From: Culex pipiens pallens
Taxonomy: Eukaryota; Arthropoda; Insecta; Diptera; Culicidae
DNA length: 64,000 bases
Direction: 5' to 3'
Assembly (NCBI RefSeq): GCF_016801865.2
Contig: NC_068938.1
Coordinates: 113,052,615-113,116,614 of the forward strand
How positions within the stretch are numbered: position 1 is the stretch's first letter; every line of letters starts with the position of its first letter. The position numbers and the translations under genes were made by a program. This document shows, in pieces, positions 32,295 through 43,016 of the stretch. The notes under the pieces are model-generated. The model worked only from the letters and a program-made list of their open reading frames with translations. It was not told where the DNA came from and searched no databases.

Positions 32295-34207
32295 GAGCAA
32301 TTCTCTACCAAAACCGGAAATGGATTTTATTTGTATTTTTTTATTTGGCTCAAACTTTGTGGGGGCCTTCCCTATGACCAAATATGCTATTTTGTGTCAT
32401 TGGTTCACCCATACAAGTCTCCATACAATTTTGGCAGCTGTCCATACAAAAATGGTATGTAAATATTCAAACAGCTGTAACTTTTGAGTGAATTTTCTGA
32501 TCAATTTGGTGTCTTCGGCAAAGTTGTAGGTATTGTTGAGGACTTTTGAGAAAAAAATAGGTACACGGAAAAAAAAATTGCAGATTTTTTTATCAACTTT
32601 TTTTTCACTAAAACTCAATTTCCCAAAATACGTATTTTTTGATTTTCGAGATTTTTTGATATGTTTTAGGGGACAAAAATCCGCAAATTTTGAGCCATAG
32701 AGAAACATGGTCAAAAAATCTGCCGCCGAGTTATGAATTTTTGAAAAAATAGTGATTTTTGGAAAAAATCGAAGTTTTATGCAAAAACAAGTTTGACATT
32801 ACTTTTAAATGCAAAATTGAATTTGCAATCGAAAAGTACTTTACAGATTTTTTGATAAAGGGCTCCGTTTTCAAGATATAGCCACCGAATGTTTGATTTT
32901 AGCGAAATATTTGCAGTTTTTCAATTTTTAAAAATAGTGACCATGAGTGACCATTTCTAAAAAAATTTTTTTTTTTTGAAAAGTTCAGAAAATTTTCTAT
33001 AAAATTGTCTAAGAAACATTGAAGATTGGACCTCTGGTTGCTGAAATACAGCGGTTAAAGAAAAAGAAACACGAAAATTGAAGTTTTCTAAGTCTCACCC
33101 AATCAGCCCACCATTTTCTAATGACGATATCTCCGCAATTAATGGTCCGATTTTCAATGTTCATATATGAAACATTCGCGAAATTTTCCGATTTTTTCGA
33201 AAAAAATATTTTGAAAATTTTTAAATCAAGACTAGCATTTTAAATTGGCGTAATATTCAATATTTGGCCCTTTTGAAATGTTAGTCTTGATTTAAACATT
33301 TTCAAAATATTTTTTTCGAAAAGATCGGAAAATTTCACGAATGTTTCATATATTAACATTGAAAATCGGACCATTAATTGTTGAGATATCGTCATTAGAA
33401 AAAGGTGGGTTGTTTTGGTGAGATTTTCGTGTTTCTTTTTCTTAAAGCGGCTCTATCTCAGCAACCCGAGGTCCAATCTTCAATGTCTCTTAGACAATTT
33501 GATAGCAAATTTTTCTGAACTTTTCAAAAAAAATATTTTTGGAAATGGTCACTCATGGTCACTATTTTTAAAAACTGAAAAACTGCAAATATTTCGCTAA
33601 AATCAAACATTCGGTGGCTATATCTTGAAAACGGAGCCCTTTATCAAAAAATCTGCAAAGTACTTTTCGATTGCAAATTCAATTTTGCATTAAAAAGTAA
33701 TTTCAAACTTGTTTTTGCATGAAACTTCAATTTTTTCCAAAAATCACTATTTTTTCAAAAATTCATAACTCGGCGGCAGATTTTTTGACCATGTTTCTCT
33801 ATGGTTGCGGATTTTTGTCCCCTAAAACATATCAAAAAATCTCGAAAATAAAAAAATACGTATTTTGGGAAATTGAGTTTTAGTAAAAAAAATGTTGATA
33901 AAAAAATCTGCAATTTTTTTTTTCCGTGTATCTATTTTTTTTCTCAAAAGTCCTCAACAATACCTACAACTTTGCCGAAGACACCAAATTGATCAGAAAA
34001 TTCACTCAAAAGTTACAGCTGTTTGAATATTTACATACCATTTTTGTATGGACAGCAGCCAAAATTGTATGGAGACTTGTATGGGTGAACCTATGACGCA
34101 AAATAGCTTATTTGGTCATAGGGAAGGCCCCCACAAAGTTTGAGTCAAATAAAAAAATACAAAAAATAAAAATGGTCGAAATCGGCCGATTTCGTAGAGA
34201 GTTGCTC
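32295..34207. mobile_element. Intact foldback element FB1, 1.9-kb palindrome
   Basis: Two arms of about 940 bp (32295-33240 and 33276-34207) are reverse complements with a loop of about 35 bp. The tips are GAGCAATTCTCT and AGAGAGTTGCTC, with ATAT just outside on both sides. Corresponding landmarks include CCTCAACAATACCTACAAC against its complement, and TATCTTGAAAACGGAGCCCT against its complement. By eye the arms differ at only a few percent of positions. No protein is encoded. It lies in the intron between gene 2's last two exons. Relatives: 5130-6906, 9150-9445, 23980-24705, 60612-62124. Confidence 0.95.
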
Positions 34208-35142
34208 ATATTTTGTTCAATGTTAGAAAACATTTATAGAAATAAAATGCAACAAACAGCTCATTATAAAATATTTTTGGAAAAATTCCAAAAATCATTG
34301 AAGGTTGAAAACCAAAAGTGTCTCATTTATATCTACGCTACCCTTCTTGTTATAATATTATCAATTGCCCAGCAAAATTTGAGTGTTTGAGGTGGACAAA
34401 CTACCAAATGATAAATGACTTTGACTTTTGCCTCCAATAAATCCCTCTTTTTTGAAACGACTCTATGGAGACGCGTGGTTTCTTAAAATGATTTTGGCGA
34501 TTGTAACAGTAACAGCATGACAGAAAATCAGCAGTTATTGACATTGACTGGGAGGTAAAATGGTCAGGATTCTCAGATTTCGTATTCTTAACGTACGGAA
34601 GTATGATTGGGGAATGAAATTGCGTGATGGATTTTTTTATTAATGACAAATGACTTGTTTTGTTATTCCAGCATGAAGTGTGTAAGCAGCGGCACAAGTT
34701 GTATTACAATTGCACTCACCTTGTTAGTGTAATTTTGGAAGACGTTAGTGTCAGAGTGTCAGCCAATCGGGGTTAGGATCTTATTCTAATTATCTCTCGC
34801 GAGCCTACATTTCCTATCCTATCCTGCAGTATCAGTGTGTATCAATGTGACAAAGTGCTCTAAAACGTGTACAAATGGTTTAATTTATACAGTGCTCGGC
34901 TATCTTTAATGTTTCGTGCGATTGTGTTTACCATGCGTGTTAAATCTAAAACAATGGCTTCTCTCCTTGGGACAGGATGAAACATATTTCGAGTGTGTAT
35001 CATTCTGGTCGCTACAGCTGCCTTTCAAGAGGTGCGCGCGTATCATGCTAAGGTGGAACCGTGAGTGTGTTGTTTGGTGGGGTGGTCGGAAGGGTGAAAG
35101 GGGAGGCATTTGAATGGCACTAATTGCAACAGTCGTCGTTAC
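34208..35142. other. Gene 2 intron, unique part next to the exon
   Basis: No repeat noticed. On the minus strand, TATAAATTA at 34889-34881 and a donor-like AACAAG|GTGAGT at 34723 could belong to an alternative first exon. This is weak. Confidence 0.35.
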
Positions 35143-35429
35143 CTTCGAGCCGTTTGAGCAGCTTATTGGAATCGTCCTCCCGAGTGGCCACCTCGCTGCC
35201 CGATCGTGACGTTTTCGGGGTGGACGTGTTGGCGTCCAGCGACACCGCCGAGATGGGCGAGTCCGGCGAGATGGCAAACTTCACCGAGGTTGGACTCTTG
35301 ACGGCCGGTTTCGTTGGGGCTTGCTCCTGGAAGATTTGCGAGTTCGCAAACACCGCCAGCACTTCCGGCGCCAGCATCGGCACGTTGGTTTGAATCTCCC
35401 GCCGCAGGTCATCCTCGTGGACTTTTGAG
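35143..35429 (-). CDS. Gene 2 internal exon (287 nt)
   Basis: Bounded by CCACCAG (acceptor 35431-35430) and CTCGAAG|GTAACG (donor 35142-35141). It enters in phase 2 and leaves in phase 1, matching its neighbours, and encodes 95 complete codons. The peptide begins SKVHEDDLRREIQTNVPMLA. It carries several Ser/Thr-Pro sites (KSPTS, ISPDSP, STPKTS), suggestive of a phosphorylated disordered region, and ends in a basic LLKRLE stretch. The sequence is GC-rich relative to the introns. Separated from the next upstream exon by an intron of only 58 bp, typical of insect genes. Function unknown. Confidence 0.88.
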
Positions 35430-35487
35430 CTGGTGGTTAAGTATTATTTGAAATCATAATTGAAATATCATAAAACTTTAAACAAAC

Positions 35488-35629
35488 CTTAACGAATTAT
35501 TTCGCCCGAAACTGGCCGGCTGTCGGCAAATTGGCGCGTTATTGTTCTCTAAAGAGTCTTCCGAGTTGTAGAAACCATTTGTGGACTTTTTCTTCACCGC
35601 ATACTCGTCTTCCTCGGGATCGTAGTGAG
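35488..35629 (-). CDS. Gene 2 internal exon (142 nt)
   Basis: Acceptor CATCACAG (35631-35630), donor TTAAG|GTTTGT (35487-35486), phase 1 in and phase 2 out. It encodes 46 full codons starting HYDPEEDEYAVKKKSTNGFY, an acidic-then-basic linker, followed by an Asn/Ser-rich part (NSEDSLENNNAP). The split codon with the upstream exon makes Ala. No domain recognised. Confidence 0.87.
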
Positions 35630-36867
35630 CTGTGATGGGGAAAAAGTAAAGCACTTGATTAGATTATTGACCCTTATTGACGAAGGGTAATGTTTTAAAA
35701 ATAGTTCTCGACACGTAGAGAAATTGCTCATTTATTTAAACAAAAAGAAAGTATATAATACACATGTTGTTCTAAATCAATCCAAAAATTTATGAAAATT
35801 CTGAATGATTTTTCTATTCCAGAGTGATTACCAACTCGGAAAATATAACGAAAAACGACACTTGTAGGGCATAATTAGCGCAGTTCGTCACCCAGCATCT
35901 ATGATTTGCTCCTCTTCTGATCGACATAGATATCAGTGAACGATTTTGGGCACATCGAGCGTAAATATCATTAAATTACCCGAGGCCACTTCAATTGGGG
36001 ACACGGCGCGGCGTACGTTCGTTTGTTCTTTGTTGATGTTTGTATCCCAATCGGGACAAAGCAAATAGTGGACATGGACGATGTTCAATTGTATTCCTAA
36101 CTTCGACTTTTTTTTTAAATTATCTATCAAATATTTTTAAATTGCTGTTGTCTCAGTCAACACGAAATTTATGTATAAACATAAACATACTAAAACTTTC
36201 CAGAAATATGTCCTTTCCCCCCAGGATCCTAGTAGACAACTCCCATATCGTACAAAAATGGCCACATGTTCATGCAGAACATGCCGCGTCTCGGCACGCC
36301 ACAACCCCGACACACTATCTGTCCCAAGGACCACTAGATGCGCAAAACTAGAGCAAAACACAAAAGGGCTGCAAAGGCTGGCAAAATTAATTATCGCTCC
36401 AATTATAGTGTGATTGAAAATCCAGACAGTATAGTGCGCTGCCGTTGGTTGCTGCAGCAGCTCTGTCGCGTCGACTCTTTCTAGCACGTGGAACGCATTC
36501 CGGGCGTCGAACATCAATAAAGCTATATCCATCCAGTCAGCTATTTGCGATATGAGCCCCACTGCACTACATGCATGCCGCCGCAGAAGATGCGCCAATA
36601 ACTGTATCGAATATCACACGCACCAAAAAGGGTGCGCTTTCATGGGGGCTCCTATCGGGTATGCAAATTAAAAGAAAATCTTAAAAAAAAGTATTCGGAA
36701 AAGTTTTTAGGTGAAACACAACTTTGGACGGTGGGATGGTGCGCTTGCCTTGCAGGATTATTCGTGTTTCGAGCGTCCTTTTTTGAGTTATTGGAGTTAA
36801 AAAGCCCTTCCCATATCATCATTGATCAGAAGGCATGGCGTCCGGTAAATTGTGCATTAATCTTTCG
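35630..36867. other. Gene 2 intron, unique part
   Basis: Part of the 5.4-kb intron 35630-41072. A 153-codon minus-strand frame at 36137-36598 (no ATG at its first codon, partly hydrophobic) lies here. It is not needed for the reading frame of gene 2 and shows no family signature. Confidence 0.35.
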
Positions 36868-37480
36868 AAACTGTTTTTTTTTTTCGAGAGTGCTCTAAAC
36901 ATCAACATTTTCAAAAACCGAACACGAGAGTCGATTTTCCAGACAATTTTACATAAAAGTCTTCATATTGACCATTGTCCTAAGTCCAATCCTTGTGAAG
37001 TTACAGCGGTCTTAAAAATAAAAATGTTGAAAAAATAGGTTTTTTATGGTTTTTGGCAATTTTTATATGACAGACTTGATTTTTCAGTCTCGAAAATATT
37101 TTAACCGGAAAACTCGTCCAATTTCCCATAAGTTTGTCTTTGACAGCATTTCAATTGGATTTATGGGCTTACAGATATAAGTAAAATTAGTGTATCAAAG
37201 AGTGGTCAAAGACAAACTTATGGGAAATTGGACGAGTTTTCCGGTAAGAATATTTTCGAGACAGAAAAATCAAGTATTTCATATAGAAATTGCCAAAAAC
37301 CACAAAAAAACTATTTTTTCAACATATTTTATTTTAAAACCGCTGTAACTTCACAAGGATTAGACTTAGGACAATGGTCAATATGGAGACTTTTATGTAA
37401 AATTGTCTGGAAAATCAACTCTCGTGTTCGGTTTTTGAAAATGTTGATGTTTAGAGCACTTTTGAAAAAAAAAACAGTTT
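36868..37480. mobile_element. Foldback element FB2, 613-bp palindrome
   Basis: Arms of about 275 bp (36868-37143 and 37205-37480) are mirror images around a loop of about 60 bp. Landmarks are AACATCAACATTTTCAAAAA against TTTTTGAAAATGTTGATGTT, and ACTCGTCCAATTTCCCATAA against its complement. Ends are AAACTGTTTTTTT and AAAAAACAGTTT. It lies in a gene 2 intron. The inner segment is shared with 16740-16800. Confidence 0.93.
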
Positions 37481-37599
37481 CAGTAAATGATTTTTTTATT
37501 TTTTCAGGTGAGTTGCTCCATCCTGCATTTTTCGTGAGTCTTTTTGTAACATCTTTGGCTATTTTCACAAAAAATTTGACCAAAAAAAATGGGGGTTGC

Positions 37600-37960
37600 T
37601 TTCATATTTGACTTTCTAACTTAAAAATAAAAAAAAATCTCATAAAAGTGGAGTGTTTTTTTTCTTTCAGTGTATTTTTTCGGAAAACCTGTCAAATTTC
37701 CTACAAGTTTGTCTCTGACCACTTTTTGATACGATGCAATGGCTTCGAGATACCGCAATATTTAAATTACGAAATACAAAAATATTTAAAACTTTCACGC
37801 CCTTCTCAAATGTCATTATCGAGTGAAACTGGCTCCATATACACAAAAATGGCTTATATAAGCGTAGAATAACATGTCTACAAAGTTTCATTGAAATCGG
37901 AGAGGGTCGAGAAAAAAGTACCTAAAAAATTCCTGTTTTGGGCTGGAATTGTTCATTCAT
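37600..37960 (+). mobile_element. FB2-family repeat, single-arm copy
   Basis: It matches 16860-17175 and 17560-18080, including TTTGACCACTTTTTGATACG and the uninterrupted GGCTCCATATACACAAAAAT that proves the insertion at 17762. Confidence 0.85.
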
Positions 37961-38874
37961 TTTTGTCAATAAGTGATTCTTATGTAAAATTGGCAGAGAA
38001 ATATGATGGTAAGGTCAAATTAAAAAAAAATAAATACGGCTGTTTTGAAGTAATGTCATTTAAAGTTTTCAATTGCGCAATGCAGGTTAAAAAATAGTTC
38101 AATCTAAATTTTAATCACGGAAATGGATTCTACGTTCAATTTCTTTCAAAATTGAGCCTACGACCGAGCTATCGCTGTTTGAAAATAGGGGTTCCAAGCA
38201 ACTCAAAAATCGCCAAAATTTCTTTTTTTTTTTGGGAAATACCAAAATTGAGGGGGTATTCCGATTTGGACGAAATTTGGGATTCTTGCATGTTTTGATA
38301 GTATCAACAGCCCTGCCAAATTTGAGCAGGATCGGAGAGGGTACTTTTCAAATTTTATTTTTTTCTTACACACTTCAGGTGGGGTTCAGGGGTTCAGGTG
38401 GAGCTTTTTGAACAAGCCCATAAATGCTAATTAGATGATGATCAATGCAAAAGAATGAATTTTTGAAAGTTTTCAGTTGATACTTCTATTACCATGAAAA
38501 CTTTGGAATAGTTTTGAAAATATTGTTTGTCCCCTGATTTTTCGGACCACTTTTGAAGGGGAAAGAGGGTGGCATGAGTCTTGAAACATATTTGCAAAAG
38601 CCTAAATGATATTGAATGTTCGGAAAAAATAAGTAAATATAAAGTGATAAAAAAGCGAAACAAAAATCACCAAATCACAGACGTGTTTTTATCAGTTTTT
38701 TTTAAATTATATTGAAAAAAAAACTTTTTGTCATTAAACTACTAAATTTTCCCGTCATACTCTAGCGACAAAACGACCTACTTTTCTCTTCCAAGGATAA
38801 CAGAATGGAAAAGTAAAATTTTTCAATATTTTTTTGTTTTGAATGGTAAGTTTACTTAACACATGGAAATATGA
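37961..38874. other. Gene 2 intron, AT-rich, probable old repeats
   Basis: About 38150-38410 has the style of the FB2 repeats (GGATCGGAGAGGGTACTTTT) without definable ends. Nothing else is recognised. Confidence 0.35.
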
Positions 38875-39015
38875 TGTAAGCAACACTTTGCAAAACTTGA
38901 TTTTTTCAGCACTCGTCGTACAAATCATCTTTTTGCAACTTGTTGCATAAACTACTTTTTTTTGCAATTCCATCGTGAAACTACTTACATTTCCTGTCAT
39001 TCTCGAATGACAAAA
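38875..39015 (+). repeat. R3-family repeat
   Basis: GCAAAACTTGATTTTTTCAG, CTTTTTGCAACTTGTTGCAT and ATTCTCGAATGACA are shared with 5576-5735 and, inverted, 55287-55700. The internal TTTATCCAAC hairpin of the other copies is missing here. Confidence 0.7.
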
Positions 39016-41072
39016 GGTCCTGCTTTTCAAAACAAAAAGAGTAGAAAGTTTGTAACCTATCGCTTGTACGTAGTCCAATCTCTGGTTACAATGCTTCGCA
39101 TAATCCTGTCAAACTGAACCGTAGGGACAAGTTAGGACATTGTAACTAACCATTACACTTTAACAACATAAAAACAAACACACAAGCTATCCCTTCGGCA
39201 AGCACGACTCACATCTCTATTGCGTCAATTTCGAAATACGCTAACAAAAGCTTAAAATTTTATAAAAGGGACTTCTTCATTTTGAATCGTCCTCATTTGC
39301 CGCTACCGACTAGAATCCGTTACACATATTCTAGTCCCACCTGTAAAAGTCTTGTAATTTATAGTGCAGTGAAATTGTTATATCAGTGTTGAATGTTAAC
39401 AGCATTCCAGTAGCGGCGAAATGGTAATTTAGTGTCTTTAAATATGTGAGTCGTGTCTAAAGAGTGTATTTTATTGTTAATTTAGTGTCAGGGAGTTGGT
39501 CCCAACCCGCACCATCCAAACTAACCGTCAAGGACCGCGCTCTACGCTAAAAGTGGTCGTTTGGTTGGTGGTGCAAGGAGGTAACAAAAATGTGGTAAAT
39601 ATCCAAAATCAAAACTTTAAAGCTAGAACAAGTTATTAGAGATGAACTCCTTTCTCAGAACCTCCAAGTTGGCAGAGCGCGCCAACCCGAGAATCTGTTA
39701 GAGCGCAATGGCGGAGGCCATCCGGTGAGTTCATTGTTACCACTGTTACACAAAGCACAAGTACTAAAACAAGCCTTAAACACTGTACAGGTTTTTTTTC
39801 TACCAAAGACAAAGACACAAAACCAAAGAACCCAAAACCGTTCCTGCGCCAGGCCTGGCCGGAGGAAGATCCTCCGACTTGACTCGACCACCGCGGGATA
39901 CACTAGAACACACGAACACACACACACATGGTTAGGTTAGTTTTAAAACGACGAAAAACAATAAATTAGGACAGTTAAATGCAATAAACATGACTTTTTC
40001 CATAACCCAAAGCGACGATCTTTTGTGATTCTTTTTGCCAGGACAGTGCGATTAGCTGAATCGAACCAGGATTGTGAAAGGGTAGGTACAATTCTCCTTC
40101 CCCACGTCAAATGTGAGCAGTTGCAGATCTTTACATCTCTCTCTCATCTCAAAGAGTCTCAAGTTCTGGTTTTTATTTAATTTTTAATTAATGAACTAGT
40201 GGTGGTAATTGCCCCCTAGTTCGTTATTACAAGTTCTCTAGATTTACAGGCGTCGGTTTTTCGGTTTTGTTTTTAGAACGTAAAACCGACGCCTTTCTTT
40301 TCAAAGGTTTTTTGAGACCTGAAATTAGGACGCCTCAAAAACTTGTGACAGGAAAACATTAGTGCAATAATCAATTACGACTAGGTTGGAACAGTCGTTG
40401 AATAGACTATACGCATAAAAAGAAATACGTTGTAGTTTTCGGAATTGCAAAAAAAAATCGTTGACAAGGGAATTTGCTGAGCTGTAAAAAAAAAATTTCC
40501 GTGATTTTGCAATTTTTTTTTTGTATCATGCAATTTGAATAGCTCGAACCCGATTTGTTCGACTACACAGTAAAACATAAAATTGACATAATTTTTCCCA
40601 CTCCAATAAGCTCAGTTCTTCACAAAGCCCAAAGCGAACAGGGGCAGCACACTAAATCAATAATTGAATAATATTGGCTCCAATCAGTTCCGAGGCTATG
40701 CGGCAATTGAACAAAACGAATTTCATACGCCGCGGTGCAGCACACTCTACCTATGCTCATCAGCCGCACTCACGCTCTGTATGTCTACAACTATAGCAGT
40801 GACAATTGTCTGAGCTAGAAGAATTTGTCACGAAAGATAAATGCCAGAAGGAGTTTGCCCCCCTCCGTTCTTAGCCTCTTAACTCAACGCCGCCGAGGAC
40901 GAATCAGTTCGGTCGGTGAGTGTATGCAAATAAAAAAAGTTCACGTGTTCGTCCTCGATTTCATGCCAAATCACGTGTCTGAGTGTGTGTGTGAGATCGT
41001 GTTTGAATTTGTCGAAACTATTTTGTCCTGACTGAAGTTGGGGATTATGCTTGGAGCGGTGAGGACTCTTAC
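39016..41072. other. Gene 2 intron, mostly unique; possible plus-strand promoter
   Basis: TTTATAAAAGGG at about 39258-39269 is a good plus-strand TATA box. Two exon-like plus-strand pieces follow at 39707-39723 and 40041-40081 (see findings). A short inverted pair occurs near 40250-40294 (GGCGTCGGTTTT and AAAACCGACGCC). 40640-41030 is unique and GC-balanced. Confidence 0.35.
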
Positions 41073-41134
41073 CGATAGTTTCATCGTAGCAGAATCGTTC
41101 CTCAAAACAGCTCCAGTAGAAATCTTCCCAGCAG
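41073..41134 (-). CDS. Gene 2 internal exon (62 nt), Cys/aromatic-rich
   Basis: Acceptor TTTTAG (41136-41135), donor ACTATCG|GTAAGA (41072-41071), phase 2 in and phase 1 out. The 20 complete codons read CWEDFYWSCFEERFC followed by YDETI. Three cysteines among aromatic and acidic residues suggest a small disulphide-bearing or membrane-adjacent segment. The previous exon must end in phase 2. One candidate at 42053 (CAGTG|GTGAGT, open upstream to about 42226 but lacking an ATG) fits the phase but is not convincing, so the gene's 5' part is unknown and may extend beyond 42 kb. Confidence 0.75.
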
Positions 41135-41341
41135 CTAAAATTGACAGGAAAATGAAATTAATTAGAAATTTATCAAGATTCGTTGTTAAGTTGTTGGTTG
41201 TTGGTCAATGAGTTGTTGAGTTGTTTAGTTATTGAGTTGTTGAGTTTTCAAGTTGCTGGTAAGTTTTTTTTTTATAGTTTGATAATTGTTATTGATTGTT
41301 TTGGTTTGCTATCGATTATTACACGTTGGTATTTTTCAAAT
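41135..41341. other. Non-coding with degraded 8-bp array
   Basis: 41200-41265 has several GAGTTGTT words like the array at 21024, interrupted by variants. Confidence 0.6.
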
Positions 41342-41501
41342 CCAGAGTTTTTTTTTTTTTGAAAAGGTCCAATAAACCAAATTTTCAATTTTTGCTTTTT
41401 GGGTGTTTTTGAATACCCCTGACTCAAGGTGGTTCTAAAAACACCCAAAAAGTAAAATTAAAAATTTGGTTTATAGGAACTTTTCAAAAAAAAAACTCTA
41501 G
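41342..41501. mobile_element. Palindromic MITE, copy 2 of 2
   Basis: Same arms and centre as 14789-14943 (AAAAGGTCCAATAAACCAAA, ATACCCCTGACTCAAGG). The arms are somewhat more diverged from each other, for example TATAGGAACTTTTC on the right. Confidence 0.9.
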
Positions 41502-42918
41502 AAATTATTTACAGTAAATAAATTAATATTTGCAAGCCTTACCTCTGACAACAGCGACACATTTTCTATTGATAACGAATATTCCCCGCGAATCAAGGTG
41601 TGAAATGGTAGATATTAGCGATAAAATCTGGAGCTATTCGCGAGTCTTCTTTGTTGAAATCACCTACTCTCGAACGCAATAAAGGAAATCATCTATCACA
41701 GCCAGAACATATAAATATTTTAAGCACTTTCAATTCATCACAAAATTGTACGAGGTTCACATTATTAAGCACAAATGCCACAATTTATTTTCTCCTTCTC
41801 CGTTTATGGCTGCCAAATTTCATCGTTCACTTCACACCCCCAACCAGGTCCACGCACAAATGATCCATTCCGAGCAATTTATGGCAATCTGAAAATTAAA
41901 CAGAGACGAAAAACACTTTAAGACCGCTGTGAAAGTACTTTTCGTAGTAAAATGAACGAAATAAACACTTTTTTATGCACAGCTCAGATCAAAAGAACGT
42001 TCGCGAGAGAACAAATCAATCACATGTCTGTCCGTTCGTCGGTCTGTTCGACTCACCACTGCTGACTTGAGGCAACAGCAGAAAAAAAACGAATGAATCC
42101 GTACTGGAATTGTAGCTGCTTTGGGTGGATGTTGTGCGTTTTTTCTCCGACTTTAGACACAAGCAATACTGTATCGCAACAGTTAGCGTCCACCCTAGCA
42201 ATCGTCAAAAGTGACGTCGATCAGCTCCATGCCCGATAACGAATAGATATACAATTGTAACGACGATAAGATAAGTCACTTTGAGGGTGAAATGTGACTG
42301 ACTTTCAGAGTCACGTGGTATCGATTTAAATCGTAAATCAGTCTAGCTTAAAAATAAAACTTGAGAAAGTCAAACTCCACAAAACAGATCATGCCCAAAT
42401 CCAAAGAGTCGTTCATTCTACGATAAGATTGAACTGGTCAAGCTTGCAGGTCGCACGACACAACTGCCCATCAAATATAGAAAAAAAACTCACATCCATT
42501 AGCTAACAAACATTCCCGATATGTATCGCTAACTCGCTGCTGCTACTGACACTCTGTGTGAGGAAATAATTTTCTATTGCGACGCTGGAAAAATGCTGTA
42601 TAAACACAATCGACTACTTCCTCTTGGCCATCGAGCAACGTGGGAAAACTCCAAACGGCTGCGGCGTACCGGTGAAAACAAAAAACAACAAACAGCATGA
42701 ATCGGAGCTTTAGCGGAGCCGGGAATGCCACCAGTAATAAGCCACTTACACTGTGTTTAGCTTTCATTTGAACTTGATCTTGTTTAGTAACGCAGTGCCT
42801 GGTGGGGAGGATCAAACGAGAGCTTATCGATGGAGTGGTATTGGATGTTGTTTTTTAATTTAGTGGAGTTTTCTTTTAACTTAACAACATTCAATTTTGA
42901 ACAAGATTTTTTTTCCTA
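41502..42918. other. Single-copy block upstream of the last seen gene 2 exon
   Basis: It may contain upstream exons or the promoter of gene 2. No start codon exon could be identified. Open frames at 42016-42226 and 42543-42815 on the minus strand lack ATG starts or family signatures. Confidence 0.35.
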
Positions 42919-43016
42919 TAGGGGAGTTTGGGGTAATATGGACAGTGGGGGTAATTTGGACACCCCTTTAAAAATCACATTTTCTTCGCATATAAGGTGA
43001 AAACGGCAATTTAAGT

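Noticed and set aside
42016..42226. Upstream exon of gene 2 ending at CAGTG|GTGAGT
   Set aside because: One frame fits the needed phase 2, but there is no ATG, two frames are equally open, and the peptide is unremarkable.
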